A DNA stretch of 64,000 bases from Chaunax sp. Z400 (Eukaryota; Chordata; Actinopteri; Lophiiformes; Chaunacidae): the NCBI GenBank assembly GCA_037577475.1, contig CM075192.1, positions 13,239,908 through 13,303,907 on the forward strand. The letters run 5' to 3'. Positions within the stretch are counted from its first letter, which is position 1. Every line of letters begins with the position of its first letter. Below, in pieces: positions 37,250-46,800 of the stretch. Position numbers and translations under genes: made by a program. The notes under the pieces are model-generated. The model was not told the DNA's origin. It searched no databases and worked only from the letters and a program-made list of their open reading frames with translations.

Positions 37250-40200
37250 ATGTCAGACATAGAAGACACAATGTGTAACAGAGATAGTGTAGATCAGATG
37301 CAGCACCACATAGAATCCCAAGTGAGTGTGGAGAGACAAGCAACTTCAGAAAATGCCAACGCAAACAATGATGCACAGCTGGAGCCAAGAAAAAGCGAAA
37401 GAACCCGTAAACTTACAGAGAAGGGTAAAGAGCTTCAAGAAGAGAAAATTAAAAAACTTAAGCGAAGATTCAAATCCACATATGAGAAGTGGAAGTCTTA
37501 TGCTAAAGCAGCTAAGGAAACATTAACAAGACATTCCTCGAATGAAATGTTACAAGACGTTATAGAGGTAATAACCAACAAATCATCTGATCTAAGAATT
37601 GTCTATGATGAGTTACGCAAATTCAATAGCCCTGATAATGACACCCGGCGCAGAATAGATGCTTGTGAAGCAATCACTAGAACAATTGTAGATTCTGCAA
37701 TCAGTCATATACAAGTGCAAGACTGTGCTCAGCCTTCTCAGGAGGAATATCCCTCTTCTATCCCTGGTGTCATGTTTTCACCAACTACATCCCAAAGGTC
37801 AGAGTCAAGCTCTCACTATTCAAAATCTGTCTCTCAGTCTCTAAGCAGTTCAAGTTCAAAACGATCAAGTCTGTACTCTTTAAGAAAACAAGAAGCTGCA
37901 GCAGAAGTAGCTGCAACACAAGCAACCTTGGAAGTCATGAAAGAGGAAGAATGCCGCCTGCAGGAGCTTGAAAGACTGGAAGCTATCGACAGAGAAAGAA
38001 TAGCACAGCAAGAAGTTGAAAATGCCACCAGACGAAAGGCGTTGCAGGACAAGCGTAGACAGCTAGAACGCTTGGCAACCATTAAGAAGCTAAATGCTGC
38101 AAAGGCACGAGTGGAGGTGTATGAGCAAGATGCAAACTCTGATACAGAGATACAAGACCTGCTTCGACATTTCAGCCCTAAGATGGAGAGACCTGCATCT
38201 AATGCGAGGAAATTCTTGTCCCAGAATCCAAATCCAGTACAATCTGCAGCTCCAGTTCAACCTGCAACAGCTGTACTTCCTGATCACAATACCATGGTCC
38301 TCATGAATGCATTTGCAGAATCCATCAGTGCAAATCGCCTTCCTATACCTGAACCAGTTGTATTCAGCGGAGATCCACTCAGATTCAAAGACTGGAAAAT
38401 GTCTTTTCAAACCTTGATAGACAGAAAGGCTATTCAAGTGAATGAGAAAATTTACTATCTGCGCAAGTATGTTGGAGGACAAGCAAAGGCAGCTATTGAG
38501 AGTTACTTCCTATTAGGGACAGAGTCAGCTTACCATGCATCTTGGGAAATTCTTGAAGAAAGATATGGAAACCCCTTTGTTATTGCTAAAGCCTTCAGGG
38601 ATAAGCTCAATTCATGGCCAAAGATAGGACCAAAGGACAGTGGTGAGCTAAGGGAGTTTGCTGACTTCCTCAGAAGCTGTGATGCAGCTACAACACAGAT
38701 TAAGAGTCTTGAAGTCCTGAATGACTGTAATGAAAATCAGAGGATTCTTTCCAAGCTTCCTGACTGGTTAACGTCAAGATGGAATCGACAAGTTGTAGAA
38801 ATAGAAGAACTAACAGGAACATTCCCTACCTTTAGTCAGTTTGTGCAGTTTGTCACAAAGGAAGCTAAAATAGCCTGCAACCCAGTAACGTCCCTGCATG
38901 CTCTTAAGGCATGTGAAAGTCAAATATCTAAGACTCCAAGAACCAGAGGCACTGGTGCAAAGGTGCTAGCAAGCAGCACTGAGGAGAAACTACATGTCAG
39001 AAAATGTGCGTTCTGTGAAAAATCAGGACATGATATCCATGTATGCCGGAAATTCATGGAAAAGACTGTTTCTGAGCGAATCAAGTATGTACAAATGAAA
39101 AGGTTATGCTTTGGATGTTTAAAACCAGGACACTACTCAAAGGCATGTGAAAATAGGAGTGTTTGTGAAACATGTAAAAGGAAACATCCAACATGTCTAC
39201 ATGAAGACCGTGCAAGAGATAATGGAAAGGAAGGAGGAAAATCCTCACAACAATCAAAGGAAAGAGACCAAGTAAAGGAAAGGAAGACAGAGCCTATACA
39301 AACTAAAGAGACATCAACAGAGGCTACATCAAATAAGGTTGTGCAGGATCTCGACAACACCCATACGTCCACCATCGTTCCAGTATGGTTGTCTACAACA
39401 AGTGAGCCAGATTGTGAAGTCTTAGTCTATGCACTCCTGGACACTCAAAGTGACACAACTTTTATACTCCAAGAGACAGCGGACACACTAGCCACAAAGA
39501 AGGACCCAGTGCAGCTGAAACTCTCCACAATGGTGTCTAGAAGCACAGTTGTATCATGTCAGAAGCTGTCTGGTCTACAGGTGAGAGGTTTTTATTCGCC
39601 AAAGAAAATTAATCTCCCTGTGACATATTCAAGAGACTTTATTCCTGCAAATAGGAATCATATCCCCACACCACAAACTGCAAGGGCATGGCCTCATTTA
39701 GAGCATATGGCTGAAGAGATTGCACCTCAACAGACTTGTGACATTGGTCTCCTTATAGGCTACAATTGCCCACAAGCACTCTTACCTAGAGAAGTAGTGT
39801 CTGGGAAGGATAACCAGCCATTTGCTCAAAAAACAGACCTTGGCTGGAGCATAGTTGGCTATGGAAATCCCTGTATCGACTATGGTGATGCCATTGGACT
39901 AAGCAATAAAATTGTAGTCAAACAGGTGACACCATGTCATATGTCATCTCACAATCTCACAAGTGAAGTGCAATATATCTGCCGCACACAGATCAAAGAA
40001 CTAGTCACGCCACCAGACGTACTCAAGGTGCTTGAATCCGACTTCATTGAAAGATCAGTTGAAGACAGTCATATATCTCAAGAAGATCTTCAGTTCTTGT
40101 CAATAATGGAGGATGGCATACGACTCAAGGAAAATGGTCATTATGAGATGCCACTTCCATTTAAGGAGGATAGGCCAGATTTGCCAGACAATAAAAAATG

Positions 40201-41899
40201 TGCTATTCATCGTCTCCGATGTCTAGGAAGGAAACTCAAGAAGGATGACAGATACTACAAGGACTATGTGGCATTTATGACTGAAACAATTCCCCATGGA
40301 GATGCCAAGGTGGGAGAGGTTGCAATTGATGACGCAGAGCTTCGGAAGGTCCAGGTACTCAAAACCCAGGCAAAGGAAGAAAGATCATTGCTTGATCGTC
40401 TGGAAAGGTTCTCTGACTGGGGAAGAGTGGTGAAAGCTATAGCTAGGCTAAAGCGACGTGCTAAAGAAGTCAAGGGTGTGAAGCCGAAAACTTGTGAAAC
40501 AACCAGCTTGGAGGAGAGAAAAGAAGCTGAACTCACCATCATCAGAAGGGTTCAGGAAAATGCCTTCTCCAATGAGATTCACTGCTTAAAGCGAAAGGAG
40601 GAATTGACTGCAAGGAACAAATTGCACAGATTAAGTCCTTTCTTAGATGAACATGGTCTCCTCAGGGTGGGAGGACGCCTAGAGCATGCTGCATTGCACC
40701 CAGATGTGAAGCATCCTGTGATCTTGCCGAAAGAAAGTCATATGTCAACCTTAGTCATCAAACACTACCATGAAAAGGTTCAGCATCAAGGGCGAGGTAT
40801 GACAGTGAATGAACTGAGATCAAATGGTATCTGGATCATAGGTTGTAGCAGTGCAGTCTCTTCCTATGTCTATAAGTGTACTAAGTGTCGAAAGTTCAGA
40901 CGGTGTACTGAAGTGCAAAGAATGGCTAACCTACCTCCAGAGCGCCTTGAAGCAACATCACCATTTACATATTCTGGCATGGACTGCTTCGGTCCATTCT
41001 ATGTCAAGGAAGGGAGGAAGGAGATGAAGCGCTATGGTCTTCTACTCACCTGCATGTGTTCCCGTGCTATACACATAGAAATGCTTGATGATCTTAGTAC
41101 TGATGCCTTTATCAATGCTCTTCGTGCCTTCATAGCCATTCGAGGTCCAGTTCGCCAACTTCGGTCTGATCAGGGTACTAATTTTATAGGTGCAAGACGA
41201 GAGTTCACAGAAGCTTTGAAGTGCATGAATCAGGAGCATCTAAAGGAATTAGGCTGCGAGTTTGTTATGAATGTCCCGACAGCAAGCCATATGGGCGGAG
41301 TCTGGGAAAGACAGATTCGAACAATACGAAGTGTGTTGACATCCATTCTGGATCAATCATCCAGAAGGCTTGATAGTTCATCCTTACGGACTTACCTGTA
41401 TGAAGTCATGGCTATTGTGAATAGCAGACCTTTGACAGCTGAGCATCTAAATAATCCTACAGGACCGCAACCCCTCACACCAAATCATATTCTGACGATG
41501 AAATCCTCAATAATCCTGCCACCACCTGGACACTTTGTGAAAGAAGACCTCTATCTTCACAAGAGATGGCGAAAGGTGCAATATTTGGCCAATGAGTCCT
41601 GGTCTCGGTGGAAAAAGGAATACTTGTTAAACCTACAAAACAGACAGAAATGGCATAAGAAACGCAGAAATGCAAAGATCAATGACATAGTCATTGTACA
41701 AGATGATACTGCGCCCCGCAATGAATGGAAATTAGCAAGAGTGACTGAAATTTATCCCGGGGCAGATGGCTGTGTAAGGAAAGTCAAGCTACTGATAAGT
41801 GATTCAATGCTGGATGCAAAAGGCAAACGAACCATCACCAAGGCAGTCTACCTTGAAAGGCCCATCCAAAAGACTGTGACACTTGTCGAAGCTGACTAA
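37250..41899 (+). CDS. BEL/Pao Gag-protease-integrase polyprotein lacking RT and RNase H
   Basis: A 1549-residue frame with no internal stop. Residues 1-310 are charged and partly coiled-coil (basic at 46-95, Glu/Arg-rich at 210-292) with a serine-rich stretch at 183-210. Residues about 360-545 match DUF1759-type Gag (PEPVVFSGDP at 367). Zinc clusters follow: CCHC at C586/C589/H594/C599 and C620/C623/H628/C633, and a CCHC-like C639/C642/H646/C649. The aspartic protease motif is ALLDTQSDT with D731; the usual Gly of D-T-G is Gln. Residues 985-1015 (RCLGRKLKKDDRYYKDYVAF) are the lead-in to reverse transcriptase, but by residue about 1025 the sequence is already the pre-integrase linker (LLDRLERFSDW at 1048). 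No YxDD or RNase H motif occurs anywhere. The integrase has a zinc site at H1174/H1179/C1210/C1213 and catalytic D1245, D1307 and E1353, with a DUF5641-like tail from about 1438. The start is the first ATG of the frame, and the stop TAA lies 119 bases before the 3' LTR. Confidence 0.93.
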   Translation: MSDIEDTMCNRDSVDQMQHHIESQVSVERQATSENANANNDAQLEPRKSERTRKLTEKGKELQEEKIKKLKRRFKSTYEKWKSYAKAAKETLTRHSSNEMLQDVIEVITNKSSDLRIVYDELRKFNSPDNDTRRRIDACEAITRTIVDSAISHIQVQDCAQPSQEEYPSSIPGVMFSPTTSQRSESSSHYSKSVSQSLSSSSSKRSSLYSLRKQEAAAEVAATQATLEVMKEEECRLQELERLEAIDRERIAQQEVENATRRKALQDKRRQLERLATIKKLNAAKARVEVYEQDANSDTEIQDLLRHFSPKMERPASNARKFLSQNPNPVQSAAPVQPATAVLPDHNTMVLMNAFAESISANRLPIPEPVVFSGDPLRFKDWKMSFQTLIDRKAIQVNEKIYYLRKYVGGQAKAAIESYFLLGTESAYHASWEILEERYGNPFVIAKAFRDKLNSWPKIGPKDSGELREFADFLRSCDAATTQIKSLEVLNDCNENQRILSKLPDWLTSRWNRQVVEIEELTGTFPTFSQFVQFVTKEAKIACNPVTSLHALKACESQISKTPRTRGTGAKVLASSTEEKLHVRKCAFCEKSGHDIHVCRKFMEKTVSERIKYVQMKRLCFGCLKPGHYSKACENRSVCETCKRKHPTCLHEDRARDNGKEGGKSSQQSKERDQVKERKTEPIQTKETSTEATSNKVVQDLDNTHTSTIVPVWLSTTSEPDCEVLVYALLDTQSDTTFILQETADTLATKKDPVQLKLSTMVSRSTVVSCQKLSGLQVRGFYSPKKINLPVTYSRDFIPANRNHIPTPQTARAWPHLEHMAEEIAPQQTCDIGLLIGYNCPQALLPREVVSGKDNQPFAQKTDLGWSIVGYGNPCIDYGDAIGLSNKIVVKQVTPCHMSSHNLTSEVQYICRTQIKELVTPPDVLKVLESDFIERSVEDSHISQEDLQFLSIMEDGIRLKENGHYEMPLPFKEDRPDLPDNKKCAIHRLRCLGRKLKKDDRYYKDYVAFMTETIPHGDAKVGEVAIDDAELRKVQVLKTQAKEERSLLDRLERFSDWGRVVKAIARLKRRAKEVKGVKPKTCETTSLEERKEAELTIIRRVQENAFSNEIHCLKRKEELTARNKLHRLSPFLDEHGLLRVGGRLEHAALHPDVKHPVILPKESHMSTLVIKHYHEKVQHQGRGMTVNELRSNGIWIIGCSSAVSSYVYKCTKCRKFRRCTEVQRMANLPPERLEATSPFTYSGMDCFGPFYVKEGRKEMKRYGLLLTCMCSRAIHIEMLDDLSTDAFINALRAFIAIRGPVRQLRSDQGTNFIGARREFTEALKCMNQEHLKELGCEFVMNVPTASHMGGVWERQIRTIRSVLTSILDQSSRRLDSSSLRTYLYEVMAIVNSRPLTAEHLNNPTGPQPLTPNHILTMKSSIILPPPGHFVKEDLYLHKRWRKVQYLANESWSRWKKEYLLNLQNRQKWHKKRRNAKINDIVIVQDDTAPRNEWKLARVTEIYPGADGCVRKVKLLISDSMLDAKGKRTITKAVYLERPIQKTVTLVEAD

Positions 41900-42018
41900 T
41901 ATGCCATATGTCTCCACCTTACCTTAGTTCAGTTCTCAGTTAACTCAATATTCTTAGTGAAGTATTTCAGTATTTTACACCATTAAGAGTAGAGAAATCA
42001 CAAGTGATTTGGTGGGAG
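41900..42018 (+). other. BEL/Pao 3' untranslated stretch with polypurine tract
   Basis: 119 bases between the polyprotein stop and the 3' LTR. It has no envelope frame and ends in the purine-rich GGTGGGAG that probably primes plus-strand synthesis. Confidence 0.7.
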
Positions 42019-42464
42019 TGTAACTGTCAAACAGTATTTGTGTTCATATTTTGCACATTTCCATATATTATTTAATTTGGACTTATTTATTTCATAATGT
42101 TTTTTCTTGTTCACCGCCTTTAAGACGGACTAAGGATTTTGGTATGTGTTGCAAGGGGGAAGACTTTAGTGGGACACAAACGTTGCAGCTACGAAACGTG
42201 TGTGCATAGTTATGTGCTAAATTCAAGAAATGTCAAGTTAAAGTTATTTACTCCCTGTGGTTATGCGGCCAATGAGGTATGTTTGTTTATATATTTTGTG
42301 TTATGCATTTGAGTTCGTTTGACGTGTATTTAATTTGAATTGCTTATTAAATCGTTTAATTGTAAATCTCATTTTAGTTCTCACGGCTTAAATTATTGTG
42401 GCAAGACAATAAACTGCCAGTAAAAGAGAACTGTACTGTCGTCATTGAACCGGAGGGAGCTACA
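42019..42464 (+). repeat. 3' LTR of BEL/Pao element
   Basis: The second copy of the 446-bp LTR. The three differences from the 5' copy fall at 42224, 42291 and 42343. AATAAA at 42408-42413 would serve as the transcript's polyadenylation signal. Immediately upstream, GGTGGGAG at 42011-42018 is the likely, short, polypurine tract. Confidence 0.95.
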
Positions 42465-42469
42465 CTGGC
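42465..42469. repeat. BEL target-site duplication, right copy
   Basis: CTGGC immediately follows the TACA end of the 3' LTR and matches 36119-36123. It belongs to the interrupted L1 sequence. Confidence 0.93.
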
Positions 42470-42962
42470 TTTGCACAAAAGTGAAACCCTTCTGGTTTGA
42501 CTTATTGTAACGTTATGACCAAGATCACAGGAGTTCACTTTATATTAATCCTGAGTCATGTCTTCTGGGGAATTCTACAAAGGTTAACAGATCTTAAACA
42601 AAATCCCAGATTAAATTTACAGAAATCGCTTTCTGTGTGGCCAGGGAAATGCATAGCAATAACCTGGAAGTCTGATTCCCCTCTGCCCAAATGGACCAGA
42701 GAAATTACTCTTGAAAAGATAACACATAGTCTCAGAAGAGGATATGATGCTTTTCTGAAAGTTTGGCAGCCTTATTTGGAACATATGGGTACAACACTGT
42801 AATTACTAACTGTGTTACTGCTGTGCTTATTGGTGGTGTGTATATGTCATTAAGTGCACTGACTTTTTTTTTTCTTTCCCCTTTTACTGTTCTGTGTTTG
42901 GCATGTTTTGTTAAACTGTTATAACACTTTTGAATAAATAAAAAATAAAAAAAATAAAAATC
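42465..42962 (+). pseudogene. L1-type LINE, ORF2 3' end and 3' UTR, part 2
   Basis: Continuation of the L1 copy after the BEL insertion. The frame continues for about a dozen codons (LCTKVKPFWFDLL) and meets a stop. The terminal ORF2 stretch (PKWTREITLEKITHSLRRGY, then FLKVWQPYLEHM) is read in a shifted frame ending at 42802, so the copy carries at least one stop and one frameshift besides the insertion. A short 3' UTR follows, then an A-rich tail with AATAAA repeats at 42933-42960. It cannot make protein or move by itself. Confidence 0.85.
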
Positions 42963-42972
42963 TGAAACATAT
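42963..42972. repeat. L1 target-site duplication, right copy
   Basis: TGAAACATAT, two bases after the L1 A-rich tail, identical to 35862-35871. Confidence 0.8.
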
Positions 42973-44039
42973 GTGTGTCTAATTATAGTCTCCCTATTTG
43001 GGGCTTCACACAGCAAGGACTGAAAAGCAGCATGGCAGCAGGTCTTTCATGCATCACCACATGGTTTAAACCTTTTTCAAGGGTATGATTGCACCATCGG
43101 AGCTGTTACAGTGTCAAGGAATAAAGGTCTTTCATTTGAATGGCCTCGTTCTCATTAACCATATTTCATACTGTCCACTTGCATTAGCAGATGCTGTAAA
43201 TCTTCTAAAAGAATATTCATAGCACTACAGTTGTCTCTCTGTAGGTAGAGCGCAGTAGCCGTGTGCGTTATTAGGCCTGCAGTGCGCTGCAAAGAGGCAG
43301 GTGACACAGAGATGTTCCACATCAGTAACAACCCCAAAGTAAGAGCTGCAAAATGTAGTGAATGAGTCAGGCACCTACTCAGACAGTAGAGCAATTCTGA
43401 TGTTGCCATTTCATACTGTGTACAGTGGGTATGCTTCCACAGGTGAATGATCTCATCCTGGTATGTATAAGAAAATATTCACCATGCAGAGTGAGTTCTT
43501 TTGTCCTACAAGAAGTGCAACGCTGCACAATGTGCAAAGAAGCAGATAGCAAATCACTGTAAATTAAATGAGCCCATGAGTATGATGAGTCAATGAAGTT
43601 GGTTTTATAATCCAATTTGCACACTGAATTATTCAAATCGCAAGCAGGGTGTGCTGATGACTTGTGTTTCCACGGTGACCCGAGATATCAAAATGCTTCA
43701 TTAGCAACATGCACTGTCCGGGTTTGTTGGCCTCATAAGGTTTTTCATGTAAAATACACACTTGGAGGCCTACAGGAAGAACAGGATTTATACTGTGTCG
43801 GTGTCTGATTGAACAAACACTAATTAAGTGTTTTAAAATAGGGTTTGCATATTTTCAGTTTTCTGAAAACTCAGCAACATCATAATCCCCTGGTAGACAT
43901 CTGGACATCATGCTGTTATGATGACATGAATAATACATTTTACCAGAAAACACACACAGACACACATAATATGACTATGGGTTTCATACTAAGGTTTCAT
44001 ACATAATAAAGATCTCCATCTCAGTATCTCATGAGATGA
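42973..44039. other. Intergenic, nothing recognised
   Basis: The flank to the right of the nested insertion. No exon or repeat family was identified. Confidence 0.5.
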
Positions 44040-44276
44040 GATAAAATAAGATAAGCGGCTGTGGCTTGGGTGGTAAGAGCAGTCGTCCACATATCAGAAG
44101 GTCGGTGGTTCGATCACCAGTTCCCCCAGTCTACATGTCGAAGAATCCTTGAGCAACATATTGAACCCTGCAGTTTGCTCCCCAGGAGCCATAAGAGCTG
44201 CCCACTGCTCCTCAGGGATGAGTCAAATGCAGAGAGAGAATTTCCCAAAGTATATATTTTCTTATCTTATTTTATC
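44040..44276 (+). mobile_element. tRNA-like SINE bounded by a 16-bp inverted repeat
   Basis: An A-box-like TGGCTTGGGTGG (44062-44073) and B box GGTTCGATCAC (44107-44117), followed by CATGTCGAAGAATCCTTGAG, match the head of a common teleost tRNA-derived SINE. The copy is bounded by GATAAAATAAGATAAG (44040-44055) and its exact reverse complement (44261-44276), after which CTTAT units continue to 44291. The inverted ends are unusual for a SINE. Confidence 0.65.
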
Positions 44277-46499
44277 TTATCTTATCTTATTTGATCATTT
44301 GAAAATGCACCACTGATGAGAAATGAACCCTCGATTCTGGTGTGAGTCCTGAATGTTGTATGACCGCCAAAAAATTCCAAAATCCTATTTTGAAAACCCC
44401 AAATCTATAACCATTGACAAAATGGCAAAAAATGATTTGCTATTTTATGCAAAATAATTATGTGCATGGTTTTAGTCTTCAAACTGTAATCCCCTAAACC
44501 AATGGACTGATAGAAGGTTTTACAATCATTCCATTCAAGAGTGCTTTTCACATGGCTGGCCTTGGATCAAATGTACTGAGGTCAAAAGATACCATGCTGG
44601 TTTGACATGATGGTAAGTCATCATGATCTCAATTCCACTACTGGTCGTGTTTAAATATGTATGAAGACTGCTGCTCTATTCAGATATTCAAAAAGTAAAC
44701 ACACGCTTGATGGCTAACAGACATACAGTGTCAGAAGCACAAACCTTTACCTAACAAGAACAGCACAAGAGTACTGATGAATTCTGATGAATAAAATCCT
44801 TTATTTAATTTAATACTTCAAAAGTTTCTCTTTCACTGTCTGAAAATGAAAGAGATAAAGGATTCATTGCCCTTTTTTATACATCATATGTAAGTGCAAT
44901 ATTGGCACTGTATGTATGCTTGAGTTTATTTTTATTTTGAAAGGTTAAACGTAATTTTTCCCACTGGATTTTGGAAGGAGAGACAATGCATGTGACTGAA
45001 AAGACTTTATTGACAATCCAAATTTAGAGCTGAGGAGATTATTCTATTGTTAATTAAGTGCTTTTGTTTCATAGAAATGTGAACTGAACTGATTTCTTCC
45101 GGCTGGAAGAAAGCATGAGCCCGTGTCTGTGGGTGTCTAACTACCTCAGCAGAGGAGGAGCGTTGACTCACTGGACCTCTTGAGATTTTAATTGAAGACC
45201 CCTGACCTGGAGGCAAGCCATTAGACTCACACCTAGATCTGATCGGCCTGTGGTGGGCCTGCCTCGACTGAAAGTGTCTTGAGATAAAAGGCAGAAAACA
45301 CTCAGTGGAGGTGAATTAAATGAAGATGTGTCATTATGGTGGCCTACAGTGGACACATCCAATGAAGAACCCCACTCAGTTCAGTATAGTGCTGTAACTT
45401 CAGGAACTGTAACATCCAGTCCTTACAAGTGAATCAAACCGATAAAAGAATGGTGCCAAATAAAAAAGTCAACAGTTTATCCTAAGGGAGGCATGAATGT
45501 CTGAAGCAAATCCAACTCGTAGTTGAGATTTTCTCTCAGAACCACAAATGTCCGATAAGGTTTATGCCTCTAGCTCTGGAGAGAAAATGAGCAAACCTTG
45601 TTCTAATCTACACTAAGTGAGAAAATGGAATTGAATTAAATTTGCTCTTCCTCTTCGGTGGAACTTAATAAAACCCATCACTATAGCTCACACACCAGTA
45701 GTTAACGTTCAGCTGGGGATGCGTTCTGTTTTACATTTCCTCTTTGTGAGATGAAATTAAAAGAATTTCCCCAAAAATAAAGTAATCATTATTATGATTA
45801 TTAACAGTCACTGTGAGAAACAAGTGATGAAGCCAAAATACCCATTTCATTCTCTGCTGAAACACCAACTCATTTGTCTTGGCGCATGGATGATTGGTAT
45901 GCCAATTACTTAAGGTCTGCCACAGAATTTGCCTTTAAATACTGCTGTGTATAGATCACTGTAACTACCTTTAAGTATAAATTACCTCAGCAGCAAGTCG
46001 CAGGTTTATGTGTTTATGTAAAGTCAGACTCACTAAATATGCCAGATGAGACACTGCAATGACGATGAAGTCACAAATCCCACATCATTATTCTGAAATG
46101 ATTTATATTTCTCCTGAGACACAATGCAGAAACTCTCAAAAGTATCTTTCATCCTACGCTGTGCTCAAAGATATTCCAAAATACGTAACAACTCAGGCTT
46201 CACTGAATGGGCAAATATTACATGGGACACTCGGCTTCATTCAACCAGACCAGGAAAGGTGGGTCATTTCTGAGGTGGGTCCCAAGATAAACCTGAGGGC
46301 TAACAAGAAGAGAATAAAAGACAAAAGGAATTCAAGGGATTTCAAGAATTTTATTCATTTTTTCTGACTATTCTCCAAGTTTGTATGCCTTTTTCTTGAG
46401 AAATACCAGACACCTCACCTCTTCGGGTCTTCAAAAATCCTTCCTGAAAAGGAAGTTCTCATTACTCATGACCAGTGGTGAGTCAATAATCCCTCATTT
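44277..46499. other. Intergenic, nothing recognised
   Basis: After the CTTAT run no named repeat or exon is seen. Confidence 0.45.
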
Positions 46500-46504
46500 T
46501 AAAA

Positions 46505-46800
46505 GGCATGGTTTGACATTTTGAGAAACATATATAATACAATATATTATGCACAGTGTATAGATTCCACCCTGTACTGTCTGTACAGTAGTGTACAGTA
46601 TATATGGAGCTACTGCCAGTCAGTTTAGTTCAACAAAAAGACTGGCAAAAGCTAACCTGGATCATTCTCAAGGCAAAATCTGACTGACTGTTAAAAAGTA
46701 ACTAAATCTACCTGCCAACATGCCAAAAAGATCCCTGATAAACCTTATATATCTTGTTTATTTAATCCATACAAAGACTGAAGTGTAAAAATGGCAGCTG
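46505..46800 (+). repeat. Teleost dispersed repeat (TTAGCTTAGC-type family), diverged
   Basis: Begins GGCATGGTTTGACATTTTGAG and ends ATCTACCTGCCAACATG … ATATCTTGTTTATTTAATCC followed by ATACAAAGACTGAAGTGTAA, the order seen in the family described at 51941-52205. Confidence 0.5.

Larger units (their letters stand above)
36124..42464 (+). mobile_element. BEL/Pao LTR retrotransposon, RT-RNase H deleted
   Basis: A complete LTR element of 6341 bp: 446-bp direct LTRs beginning TGTAAC and ending TACA, a 680-bp leader, one 1549-codon frame, and a 119-bp 3' untranslated stretch. It is flanked by the 5-bp direct repeat CTGGC, the target duplication length usual for BEL/Pao. The domain order in the frame (DUF1759-type Gag, CCHC clusters, protease, integrase, DUF5641-like tail) and the lack of an envelope frame place it in BEL/Pao rather than Gypsy or a retrovirus. 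Autonomous BEL elements carry reverse transcriptase and RNase H between protease and integrase; here they are absent. The element lies in the same orientation inside an older L1 fragment. LTR identity (443/446) indicates a recent insertion. Confidence 0.93.

Noticed and set aside
37834..40542. Minus-strand open frames inside the BEL element
   Set aside because: They are antisense shadows of the polyprotein frame.
37250..41899. Endogenous retrovirus
   Set aside because: No envelope frame is present, and the Gag, zinc-cluster and integrase C-terminal organisation is that of BEL/Pao retrotransposons.
46059..46367. 102-codon plus-strand frame as a possible exon
   Set aside because: No recognisable domain, no splice sites at sensible positions and AT-rich codon use; likely chance.
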